Part shown: positions 27,101-34,556 of the stretch, piece by piece
How the letters are laid out: the number at the start of each line of letters is the position of its first letter
Position numbering within the stretch: the first letter of the stretch is position 1
From: Schleiferilactobacillus shenzhenensis LY-73
GTDB lineage: Bacteria; Bacillota; Bacilli; Lactobacillales; Lactobacillaceae
Assembly: GCF_000469325.1 (NCBI RefSeq)
Contig: NZ_KI271585.1
Coordinates: 58,531 to 122,530, forward strand
DNA: 64,000 bases
Reading direction: 5' to 3'
Translations under genes and position numbers: made by a program
Notes under the pieces: model-generated
What the model was told of the DNA's origin: nothing
Seen by the model: the letters and a program-made list of their open reading frames with translations, nothing else
Databases searched by the model: none

Positions 27101-27709
27101 GAAGGATCCAATAGCCGGCAAGATTGACTGGATGACCATTGATCAGTCCCATTTTAGCCGATTGCGGAAGGATCCAATAGCGACGTGGGGCCGGGGGTCC
27201 CCTTCGTACAGGTCCCATTTTAGCCGATTGCGGAAGGATCCAATAGCCAACCGGTCTTTGCTCCTGCCCTTGGCGTAGTCCCATTTTAGCCGATTGCGGA
27301 AGGATCCAATAGCCGTCCAAATAGCCCATGCCGGGCTTGATGAGTCCCATTTTAGCCGATTGCGGAAGGATCCAATAGCGGACGGTGATGCCAATGCGCA
27401 CTAACCGCAGTCCCATTTTAGCCGATTGCGGAAGGATCCAATAGCTCAGGCCTAGATAATGATGTGAAGCCATATGTCCCATTTTAGCCGATTGCGGAAG
27501 GATCCAATAGCGCCCTGCTTGTGCATCAGCTCTTCTTCGCGGTCCCATTTTAGCCGATTGCGGAAGGATCCAATAGCATGGTGGTCGTTGTTGTGTCCCC
27601 CCGAGCAGTCCCATTTTAGCCGATTGCGGAAGGATCCAATAGCACGGCAAACTAAAATAGCAGTTGAAAGGTCGTCCTATTTTAGCCGATTGCGGAAGGA
27701 TCCAATAGC
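24178..27709 (-). CRISPR. CRISPR array, 54 repeats of 36 bp and 53 spacers
   Basis: Perfectly regular 66-bp period. Plus-strand repeats begin GTCCCATTTT and end GGATCCAATAGC; the first starts at 24178 and the last at 27674. 51 spacers are 30 nt; two (25072-25100 and 26853-26881) are 29 nt. Repeat variants: number 36 (26487-26522) ends ATATC instead of ATAGC, and number 54 has a C to T change at base 5. No spacer is duplicated. The tracrRNA orientation shows that crRNAs are read from the minus strand, so the working repeat begins GCTATTGG. No long AT-rich leader exists on either side. Confidence 0.99.
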
Positions 27710-27729
27710 TTCTGGAGGGATTCAATAGC
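27710..27729 (-). repeat. Truncated degenerate CRISPR repeat
   Basis: 20 bases abutting the last repeat with no spacer. They match the last 20 bases of the repeat at 16 positions and the tracrRNA anti-repeat at 17, sharing the anti-repeat's GGAGGGAT variant. Confidence 0.75.
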
Positions 27730-27736
27730 AATTGCT

Positions 27737-27765
27737 AATATAATTGCATCATCCCTATAATTTAA
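27737..27765 (-). promoter_or_regulatory. Candidate array promoter on the minus strand
   Basis: Read on the minus strand: TTAAAT, 17-base spacer, TATATT, in the only AT-rich stretch beside the array. It predicts a leftward start near 27730, at the edge of the degenerate repeat. The -35 is weak. Confidence 0.4.
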
Positions 27766-27767
27766 TT

Positions 27768-28463
27768 TTACCAAAACTGTCCATCAAATACATCCACATC
27801 CCCCGCCTCCACCTCAAACGGCACCATTACCGCCATCCCCGTCAACAAATCCTCCACCACCAAATAACAAATCTCCCCACTCTCAAAATCCCAATCATCA
27901 ATCTTGGCAGTGACGTGCACCACCGTACTGGCCAAATTACTCAGAACGGTAATTTTGTCCGAAATCAAATTGTTATTTCCATCCACGAAATACACTTGGT
28001 GGTCAGCCCGCACAGCGCCGTGCGCCGCATCCACCAAGAAATCCAAATGCACCCGTGGACCATCAATTACCTGCTTGTTCCCCATCAGTTGCAATGGCAC
28101 CACGTCTGCCTCCCGCAACCGATGACCCGCCACCCGAAATAACGGCGCTGCCTCACTGGTCACCAACTCCAGGGAATAATACAAGCAATCCGTCACGAAG
28201 TTCTCCGTGGGTAACGGTTTCGGATAAGGGCAGTAAATCAGTGCTGAATCGCGCGCCTGTTCAAACGAGTTAACAGCCACCTTCGTTTTAAATAATACCG
28301 CAGCAGCAGAAATGAACACCGAAAAGTCAGTCGTCTCTTGCCACCGGGCAACTTTTTCAGCAAACTCTCCCTCCGGGTCGTACCAAAATACGTTCCCTGC
28401 ATTCGCCGTCAATGCCCGGACCAACAACGCTTCGACCTGATCCCACTCATTCAGTTTGACCAT
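27768..28463 (-). CDS. PglZ N-terminal-like protein beside the CRISPR array
   Basis: 231 residues. Residues about 20-100 resemble, from memory of the family, the N-terminal domain of BREX PglZ: VFWYDPEGEF, then LFKTKVAV, then ALIYCPYPKPLPTENFVTD, matching the FWYDxxxEF / FxxKxxL / LLYxPxPxPxxxNWLLD pattern. The alkaline-phosphatase core of PglZ is absent; instead there is a ~110-residue beta-rich, acidic C-terminal region that I do not recognise. GGGGAG precedes the ATG by 8 bases. It is co-directional with crRNA transcription, with only 38 bases and no terminator before the array remnant. It could be a stand-alone accessory protein or a remnant of a BREX gene; the reading frame is intact. 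Confidence 0.6.
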   Translation of the reverse strand: MVKLNEWDQVEALLVRALTANAGNVFWYDPEGEFAEKVARWQETTDFSVFISAAAVLFKTKVAVNSFEQARDSALIYCPYPKPLPTENFVTDCLYYSLELVTSEAAPLFRVAGHRLREADVVPLQLMGNKQVIDGPRVHLDFLVDAAHGAVRADHQVYFVDGNNNLISDKITVLSNLASTVVHVTAKIDDWDFESGEICYLVVEDLLTGMAVMVPFEVEAGDVDVFDGQFW

Positions 28464-28496
28464 TTCTTTATCTCCCCATGGGTCTTTTCAACGACC

Positions 28497-29378
28497 CTAT
28501 TGATACGTGTCAAAAAACGCCACCAACCGCGCAAACACCCGCTCACGCCCAGTCTCTCGCAGCACCTCATGCTTCATCCCCGGCACCTGCTCGCTGGTCA
28601 CATTCCGGTATCCAATCTTTCGCAGCGTCGCCACCGTATCCGCCAGCCCTTTCTCCCCGCCGCTGAACTTGTCGTCGACACCGACCACGCTCAGAATGGC
28701 GAGGTTGGGGTTCTTGAACTGGAACCGATCAATCTGGTGCAGCTGATAATCGGCCTGCCAAAGGGTCTCTAAGCTGCGGACTGGGTATTCCGCCATCATC
28801 AGGGCATCCTCACTGGCGCGGCGGATATTCTCTTGATTGTAACTGAGCCACGAGTGATCGCTGGGGGTCAGACCGGAAATCTTCGACAGCAGCGGGGACT
28901 TGGCCGTCTCGTCGTGGAAGCGGAGAAAGGCTTTACCCAGAAAGAGACCAACCGGCACGATGGGGTTGTAATTGGCTGTCCCGGTCAGGGCCACCGAGAC
29001 AATCTCATCATCGTGGGCCTGCAAATATAATCGGGCTAAAATCGACCCAAAGGAATGGCCAAACAAGCTCACGGGCAGGTCCGGGTAACGAGCCTTGGCA
29101 AAACGAGTCACCCGCACCTGATCAGCGATGATCTGAGGCAGGCTGCGCATGACGCCGCGGGGGTCGGCCGGGGAAATGGACCGGCCGTGGCCGCGGTTAT
29201 CGGACAATACGGCGATGTAGCCGTGCTCGCTCAGGTAATCCGCAAATTCGTAATAGCGTTCCTTGTGCTCCAGGGCACCATGAATGATCTGGACGATTCC
29301 CCGGGCGTTCGGTGCCGGAAACACAGCGACTGCCAACTGGGTCTGGTTCTCCGTCGGCAACTGAAAATGAAGCGGCAT
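28497..29378 (-). CDS. Alpha/beta hydrolase, lysophospholipase/monoacylglycerol-lipase-like
   Basis: 293 residues, soluble. The nucleophile elbow is GHSFGS (about residues 107-112), the oxyanion-hole segment IIHGALEHKERY is N-terminal, and a late GVDDKF Asp and GMKHEVL His complete the triad. This is the layout of the serine aminopeptidase S33/monoacylglycerol lipase group. The ATG at 29378 is properly spaced from GGAGGG; an ATG two codons earlier is too close. It lies 34 bases upstream of the PglZ-like gene in the same direction, with a small GGGTC/GACCC hairpin between. Confidence 0.87.
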   Translation of the reverse strand: MPLHFQLPTENQTQLAVAVFPAPNARGIVQIIHGALEHKERYYEFADYLSEHGYIAVLSDNRGHGRSISPADPRGVMRSLPQIIADQVRVTRFAKARYPDLPVSLFGHSFGSILARLYLQAHDDEIVSVALTGTANYNPIVPVGLFLGKAFLRFHDETAKSPLLSKISGLTPSDHSWLSYNQENIRRASEDALMMAEYPVRSLETLWQADYQLHQIDRFQFKNPNLAILSVVGVDDKFSGGEKGLADTVATLRKIGYRNVTSEQVPGMKHEVLRETGRERVFARLVAFFDTYQ

Positions 29379-29411
29379 GATCATCCCTCCAAATTCTTGA
29401 CATCCAACTGG

Positions 29412-30086
29412 TTAATCCGCAATGACCCGGGCAAAGCCTGCCGCCAGTGCACTATTCGCTGTCGGCTTGAAGTGCAGCCGGCCGTCTGGCATCCCTTGAT
29501 TCTGCATGGTGATGAGCACCACTGGCTGGCCGGTCGCATCCAAGGCAAAAAGATAGAGATGTTGGGCCGCATAACGGGCTGTGGCAGCGTCGGAATACAT
29601 GGCAACAATCTTGTATTGCGCCGCTCCCGTCCCGTCTTTGGACCAGGCGACAGTGACCGGCTGGTCATTCACGGCGATTTTGTTCTTCTGAATAGCGTCA
29701 GCGTAAATGGGCATCCCATAGAATTTTAAGTCATTCGTTGGTCCATATTCCTGATATTGCTGGCCCATCGACTTCTCCCAGGTCATGACGAAATCATGCA
29801 GGGCCTGGGCTTTAGCTGCCGTCCACACAGCAGCCTCAGCCTTTTGACTTGATGACGACGCACTGCTAGACGATGATGTGGACGTCGTGTCTTCGCCGTC
29901 ACTGCTCGCGGCAGCATCGCTATTCTCCGATGTACTGCTCGTCGCCGAGGCCCGTTCTGCTTTCTCATCCTTGCTCAAAGCATACTTGATCTTGTGGGCA
30001 TCCGCATTCTCCGCCGGCTTCTGGCAGCCGGTCATCAACCCAGCAATCCCCATCATGATGATCAATAGCGTTGGCCACTTCCGCAC
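29412..30086 (-). CDS. DUF4767-type lipoprotein
   Basis: 224 residues with a GTG start. Signal peptide and lipobox LMTGC (Cys about residue 21) predict a lipid-anchored extracellular protein. A long Ser/Thr/Ala-rich linker (about residues 45-85) leads to the DUF4767-like domain, recognisable by WTAAKAQALHDFVMTWEKSM and YGMPIYADA. This domain is common in lactobacillus surface lipoproteins; function unknown. It ends 33 bases before the hydrolase gene and may be co-transcribed with it. Confidence 0.78.
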   Translation of the reverse strand: MRKWPTLLIIMMGIAGLMTGCQKPAENADAHKIKYALSKDEKAERASATSSTSENSDAAASSDGEDTTSTSSSSSASSSSQKAEAAVWTAAKAQALHDFVMTWEKSMGQQYQEYGPTNDLKFYGMPIYADAIQKNKIAVNDQPVTVAWSKDGTGAAQYKIVAMYSDAATARYAAQHLYLFALDATGQPVVLITMQNQGMPDGRLHFKPTANSALAAGFARVIAD

Positions 30087-30161
30087 GTGCGCTCGTCCCC
30101 TTCCCGACTTCTTCCTTCATTATATCAGGACGGCGGCGGTCCTCGCTTGCCGGCCGCCCAA

Positions 30162-30177
30162 GTGACAATCTTGTCAC
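30162..30177. promoter_or_regulatory. Palindrome GTGACAA-N2-TTGTCAC
   Basis: Perfect 7-2-7 dyad between the divergent lipoprotein and ABC-transporter genes, about 95 bases before the GTG start of the latter. It is probably an operator; the regulator is unknown. Confidence 0.5.
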
Positions 30178-30272
30178 ATCGCCGGTTTTCAGCCGACTTT
30201 TCTACCATGAGTACCGGCAAGTATGCTACCCTGTTACCAATTGATGACACCACGCGAAAGGGGTCTATACCA

Positions 30273-31013
30273 GTGAAACAACTCCAAATCGACCAGCTTG
30301 ATAAGTCCTTCGACAAGCAGATCATCTTCCAGGACGCCAACTACACCTTCGACCAGGGCAAGGTGTACGGGCTGCTGGGGCGCAATGGTTCGGGGAAATC
30401 GACGCTGTTCAACATGATCGCCCGGAATATTCCCACTGACGGCGGGCAAATTCTCATTGATGCGGACGATGGCCGAGGGCCGCAGGCGGACTACGAGGAC
30501 ATCACCGTCAGCATGGTCTACACTCAACCGCACCTGCCCGTCTTCATGACCGGCGCGGAATTCGTTAAGTTCTTCATTGAGATCAACAGCCGCCGACTCA
30601 CAGCGGTCCACACTTCTCAGAACGCCCAGGACTTCCTGGATATGGCTGGACTGAGCGAGGCCGACAGTAATAAGCTGCTGCGGGACTTCTCCGAAGGGAT
30701 GCGCAACAAGCTGCAGATGGTGGTCTCGCTGATGCTGAAGCCGCCGGTGCTGCTGCTGGACGAGCCGTTGACCACAGTGGACGTTGTCGCCGCCCACGAG
30801 ATGCAGCAGATGATCGTGGACATGAAGGCCGACTCGGTCGTCGTTTTCTCCACCCACATCATGCAGCTGGCCCAAGACATCTGTGATGCGGTGGTGCTGC
30901 TGCACAACCATCAGCTGGAGGAGCTGACGGGGCTGGACATTCATTCCCAGGCCTTCGAGGATGCGGTCATCGCCCGGCTGACCGACGAGGTGACCGCCGA
31001 TGACCAACAATAG
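30273..31013 (+). CDS. ABC transporter ATP-binding protein
   Basis: 246 residues from the GTG at 30273, which follows GAAAGGGG; the open frame extends upstream but without similarity. Walker A GRNGSGKST (about residues 37-45), signature FSEGMRNKLQ in place of LSGGQ, Walker B VLLLDEP, H-loop FSTHIMQ. The degenerate signature and the size fit exporter-type ABC-2 ATPases. The permease gene overlaps its end by 14 bases. Confidence 0.92.
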   Translation: MKQLQIDQLDKSFDKQIIFQDANYTFDQGKVYGLLGRNGSGKSTLFNMIARNIPTDGGQILIDADDGRGPQADYEDITVSMVYTQPHLPVFMTGAEFVKFFIEINSRRLTAVHTSQNAQDFLDMAGLSEADSNKLLRDFSEGMRNKLQMVVSLMLKPPVLLLDEPLTTVDVVAAHEMQQMIVDMKADSVVVFSTHIMQLAQDICDAVVLLHNHQLEELTGLDIHSQAFEDAVIARLTDEVTADDQQ

Positions 31014-32658
31014 CAAGCGCACGCTGCCCCTGACCTGGTTCTTCTACCGGGTGAAGATTACCACCAGTACCAATGGGTTTCTCTACTTCTTACGGCATCT
31101 GCCCCTGGTGGGGGCGGCGATCCCGCCGACAGTCTACCATTTATTAGGCGTGAAGAAATTCCTGGCAGTCATCATGGCCATCTGGCGTCTGTTTTGGCGT
31201 GCGTTGCTGGGATTCGGCCTGTTCCTGCTGGGTTTCCTCGCCAGTGACAATTACTTCCTGCACATCGCCGGGATCAAGCCTGCCACCGTCGGCCTGACCA
31301 CCAGTACGCTGCTGGCCGCGACCGCCTGGCTCACGGCCTTCGCGTTCATCCGCGGGTTCGTCTTGACGGATCTATCCGTGGACGTGCCGACCCTCAAAGT
31401 CGCCGATCAATTCAGCCTGAGCCGCCAAGAAACGGTCCAAGCCACGAATCTGAGCAATTTGATCGCGCGTTCCTTCTTCCAGGGACTGCTGCCATTGGCT
31501 TATTACGCCGCGCTGACCAGCAACCCATGGCTGCTGGTCAACGGCGTGGGCCTTTTCCTCCTGCCCCAGCTCTGGCGGGAAGTCCTGCCCCGCCTCGCTT
31601 GGCAGCATAAACATCGGGCGTGGCCGGCCGCTATTGTGTTCTGGCTGATCATGGTGGCCGCGCCTCTGGGTCTGGCGTTGGCGGGCCGCTGGCTGTTGCT
31701 GCTGACGATCCTCTTCAGTCCTGCCGTCGCAGTGGTTGTATGGGTCTTGGCCGGATTGGCTTTCTTCTATTGGCTGACGTTCAAGCAGGAACCCGGGTTG
31801 CTGACGAAGACGCTGATGGAACAGAAGACCCTCGGGACCGCCGATGAGGTCACCCAGGCCCAGAAGCAGAGCGCTCAGTATCTGAGCACCGGGCAGGCGA
31901 TGCAGAAGAAAATGACCCTGGACGCGCCCGAAACACGGCGGGCGGGCCGGCTCTCCGGCAGTCATTATCTGAATGCCCTGCTCTTTGCCCGCTACCGCCG
32001 CCAGCTGCGGCGCAGTCTGCTGATTCGAGTGGGAATCATCGCGCTGATTGGGGTGGCCGCTCTCCTGGCAATGATGCTGATTCCAGGGAAGATTCGGGGC
32101 CAAGCCAACGACCTGACGCCCATCTACGGCGCACTGTTCTTCGTCATGTACCTGGCCTCCTTCGGCCGGCCCATCGTCCAGATGCTGTTCGTCAACTGCG
32201 ACGCGGCGATGCTCTACTACCCGTTCTACCGCCAGCGGCGGACGATTCTCTCAGGCTTCTTCTACCGTTTCTGGCGCACTTTTCTCCTCAATGCCGGTAT
32301 CGGCTTGCTGATCTTCGTCATCTTCCTGGAACTGCTGGTGGTCATGCCGGCCGCCCAGATGACCACGTTCTACCTGGTGCTGGCCCTGGAATTGCTGGGC
32401 CTGGTACTGCTCTTCTCGTTCCACGAACTATTCGTCTATTACCTGCTGCAGCCCTTCACCGCCGATATGACGGTGGTTTCACCGCTCTATAAGATTGTCT
32501 ACGGCGGAATGTACTGGGTCGCCTGGTCCTTCACCCAGTTCCATCTGGCCGGGTACGGCTACGCCATCGCCATTGGCCTGATTGCCTTGGCTTACGTCGG
32601 CATCGGCACCATCGTCATCTACTTCCGGGCGCCGCAGACGTTCCGCGTGAGAAATTGA
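31000..32658 (+). CDS. ABC-2-like transporter permease
   Basis: 552 residues with roughly 10-12 hydrophobic segments grouped in two halves separated by a polar region (about residues 265-320), fitting a large exporter permease. It is translationally coupled (14-base overlap) to the ATP-binding protein. Substrate unknown. A CPBP-type protease gene follows in the same direction after 84 bases. Confidence 0.8.
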   Translation: MTNNSKRTLPLTWFFYRVKITTSTNGFLYFLRHLPLVGAAIPPTVYHLLGVKKFLAVIMAIWRLFWRALLGFGLFLLGFLASDNYFLHIAGIKPATVGLTTSTLLAATAWLTAFAFIRGFVLTDLSVDVPTLKVADQFSLSRQETVQATNLSNLIARSFFQGLLPLAYYAALTSNPWLLVNGVGLFLLPQLWREVLPRLAWQHKHRAWPAAIVFWLIMVAAPLGLALAGRWLLLLTILFSPAVAVVVWVLAGLAFFYWLTFKQEPGLLTKTLMEQKTLGTADEVTQAQKQSAQYLSTGQAMQKKMTLDAPETRRAGRLSGSHYLNALLFARYRRQLRRSLLIRVGIIALIGVAALLAMMLIPGKIRGQANDLTPIYGALFFVMYLASFGRPIVQMLFVNCDAAMLYYPFYRQRRTILSGFFYRFWRTFLLNAGIGLLIFVIFLELLVVMPAAQMTTFYLVLALELLGLVLLFSFHELFVYYLLQPFTADMTVVSPLYKIVYGGMYWVAWSFTQFHLAGYGYAIAIGLIALAYVGIGTIVIYFRAPQTFRVRN

Positions 32659-32742
32659 CCCCGTGAGCACGCCCATGGGCGCTCGGACGTCAGTATGGGA
32701 TAATGGAAGAAAGTCAGCACGTGAGAAAGGAGGCCGTCCGTC

Positions 32743-34005
32743 ATGAAATCTGCCGTCACCCAGCCAGCCATCAAACCCGTCATATGGCGCTGGTGGTTCG
32801 TCATTCAGGGGGTGCTGCTCGTCTTCTATTGCGCTCCGCCCAAGCTGGCGGATACCATGGTCTTCAGCATATTAGCGGTAATCGAGGGATTCTTGGCCCT
32901 CACCGCCTCTGTCCGGGTCCCCCGCAACCCCGTCGCCCGCTTCTTTTACGCCCTCAATTTTTTGCTCCAAATCACCGCCTATCCCTTGCTCATCGGCTAC
33001 GCCGCCAACCAGCTGCTGGTGCGCCTGCACCTCGCCCAGCCCGGCTTGGCCGCCGCCGCCATGGTGCTGGTCATGGTCGTGGTACTAGTCATGCATCTGC
33101 CTTACGCCATGATTCTCTTTGCCCCGCTGCAGGGCGGCTGGTCCCAAGCCATCGCCGCCGTCTACAGCTTCGCGTGGATCCTGGGCGGGCCGACACTGAT
33201 CCCCGAGGGCCTGAGCAAGACGGTCTATCCCGCCATCGGCCGCAACCTCTTCAATACCACGCTGTACGGTGCCTTTCTCTTCCTTATCATCGGCGCCATC
33301 GCCATGCGCCAGTGGGGCTACCGCCTGCCCAGCTGGCGGCTGAATCCCCAAGCAGAGCGGCTGGTCCTGCTCATCCTGCTCATCAGCTGCCTGCTGTTCC
33401 TGGCCTGGAACACCTTCAGCAACCTGGATTCCTTCCGGAGCCTGTTCGTCTTCCAGTTCCGGCTTAAAACGGTGAGCTTCTACTGGTTCGCCCAGGGGCT
33501 GGAACCGGGCCTGGCGGAGGAATGGCTCTTCCGCTACATCGTCCTGGCCCTGCTCTTGACGGGCCTGCGCCGCAGCCGCTGGCAGATTCCCGCCAGTGTC
33601 CTGCTCACCGGTCTGCTGTTCGGTGTCTGGCACAGCACGAACGTCTTCGCCGGCCAATCCTTCTGGGCGACGGCCAGCCAAGTCCAGTTCGCCATCATCG
33701 CCGGCTGGTTCCTGGCCGCGCTCTACCTGTACACCGGCAGCTTCATCGTCCCGATGCTCTTCCACGCCGCCATCGACATCCTGGGCATGATGGCCAGCGC
33801 CTCGATGATCTCCACGACCCCCACCATCAACGAATATCTGTGGAGTTCGGTCATGGAACTCATCTACGTGCTCCTCACCCTCTGGCTGCTCACCGGCCGC
33901 CGCCGCGCCAGCATGCAGTGGACAGTGGACCGCATCGTCCCGCCGTTGCCGCCCACCCCGCCAGCCGCACCGCTGCCGCCGATTCCATCCAGCGTTTTAC
34001 AGTGA
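32743..34005 (+). CDS. CPBP-family intramembrane metalloprotease
   Basis: 420 residues, strongly hydrophobic. The CPBP (CAAX/bacteriocin-processing) motifs are EEWLFRY (Glu-Glu-x3-Arg, about residue 257), GVWHSTN and FHAAIDILG with the metal-binding His residues. In lactic acid bacteria this family includes bacteriocin immunity and processing proteins. A Pro-rich cytoplasmic tail (last ~25 residues) is unusual. Good AAAGGAGG start. It follows an ABC exporter pair, so a role in export of a modified product is possible but unproven. Confidence 0.88.
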   Translation: MKSAVTQPAIKPVIWRWWFVIQGVLLVFYCAPPKLADTMVFSILAVIEGFLALTASVRVPRNPVARFFYALNFLLQITAYPLLIGYAANQLLVRLHLAQPGLAAAAMVLVMVVVLVMHLPYAMILFAPLQGGWSQAIAAVYSFAWILGGPTLIPEGLSKTVYPAIGRNLFNTTLYGAFLFLIIGAIAMRQWGYRLPSWRLNPQAERLVLLILLISCLLFLAWNTFSNLDSFRSLFVFQFRLKTVSFYWFAQGLEPGLAEEWLFRYIVLALLLTGLRRSRWQIPASVLLTGLLFGVWHSTNVFAGQSFWATASQVQFAIIAGWFLAALYLYTGSFIVPMLFHAAIDILGMMASASMISTTPTINEYLWSSVMELIYVLLTLWLLTGRRRASMQWTVDRIVPPLPPTPPAAPLPPIPSSVLQ

Positions 34006-34007
34006 GA

Positions 34008-34050
34008 AAGAAGACCAGCCCCGCAATGTCCGGGACTGGTCTTCTTTTTT
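34008..34050. terminator. Terminator between convergent CPBP and merR genes
   Basis: AAGAAGACCAG pairs with CTGGTCTTCTT and is followed by T6; the left arm provides a partial A tract for the opposite strand. Confidence 0.85.
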
Positions 34051-34052
34051 CC

Positions 34053-34469
34053 TCATGCATAATGGCGGTGGGCATAGTCTGCCCAATTCGGCTGCGGTAC
34101 CCCCGCCGCCTGAGCCGCCTGAATCGCCAGGAAGAAATGCTTCTTGCGCTGGATCTGCTGATAATTCGCCTGCAGCTCGGCGATCTGGCTCTGAATCCGG
34201 TCATCGACGGTATCGAGGATGGCCAATGTCTTGGCTGGATCAGCGTGACTCTCCGTGGAGCGGAAAAATTCCTGCAGTTCCTCCAGGGACATCCCGGCGT
34301 TCTTATAACAGCAGATCGTACTCAGCCGGGCCAGGTGCTGCGCGGTGTAGACTCGCCGGCCGCCCTGGCGGGGGACGTCGTACAATAACCCCAGTTCCTC
34401 GTAATACCGCAGCGTGGACGGCCGCATGTGGTAGCGTGTGGCCACTTCCCCGATCGTATACGTCAGCAT
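34053..34469 (-). CDS. MerR-family regulator, AdhR/NmlR-like
   Basis: 138 residues. The N-terminal winged helix is typical (YTIGEVATRYHMRPSTLRYYEELGL), followed by the GGRRVY wing and a long coiled-coil dimerisation helix. No Cys-rich metal site is evident. It is divergent from an aldo/keto reductase gene whose promoter has the MerR hallmark 19-base spacer and a 7-4-7 dyad, the same architecture as known AdhR boxes, so it probably activates that gene in response to reactive carbonyls. The start at 34469 is preferred over an upstream start. Confidence 0.88.
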   Translation of the reverse strand: MLTYTIGEVATRYHMRPSTLRYYEELGLLYDVPRQGGRRVYTAQHLARLSTICCYKNAGMSLEELQEFFRSTESHADPAKTLAILDTVDDRIQSQIAELQANYQQIQRKKHFFLAIQAAQAAGVPQPNWADYAHRHYA

Positions 34470-34495
34470 GGCCCTCACCTGCTTTCTAAAATCTC

Positions 34496-34526
34496 TTGAC
34501 TTCAAGTCAGCTTGAAGCGGTATGCT
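34496..34526 (+). promoter_or_regulatory. MerR-type promoter with 19-base spacer and CTTCAAG-N4-CTTGAAG operator
   Basis: TTGACT (34496-34501), 19 bases, TATGCT (34521-34526). The spacer holds a perfect inverted repeat (34500-34506 and 34511-34517). It is a textbook MerR activator target. Confidence 0.88.
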
Positions 34527-34556
34527 GAGTATATCAATAGGCAGGAGGCAAAATCA

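Noticed and set aside
24077-27731. Long repetitive reading frames with YWILPQSAKMG-, AIGSFRNRLKWD- or SHFSRLRKDPIA-type units
   Set aside because: They are translations of the 36-bp CRISPR repeat in different frames (66 bases is a multiple of 3), not repeat proteins.
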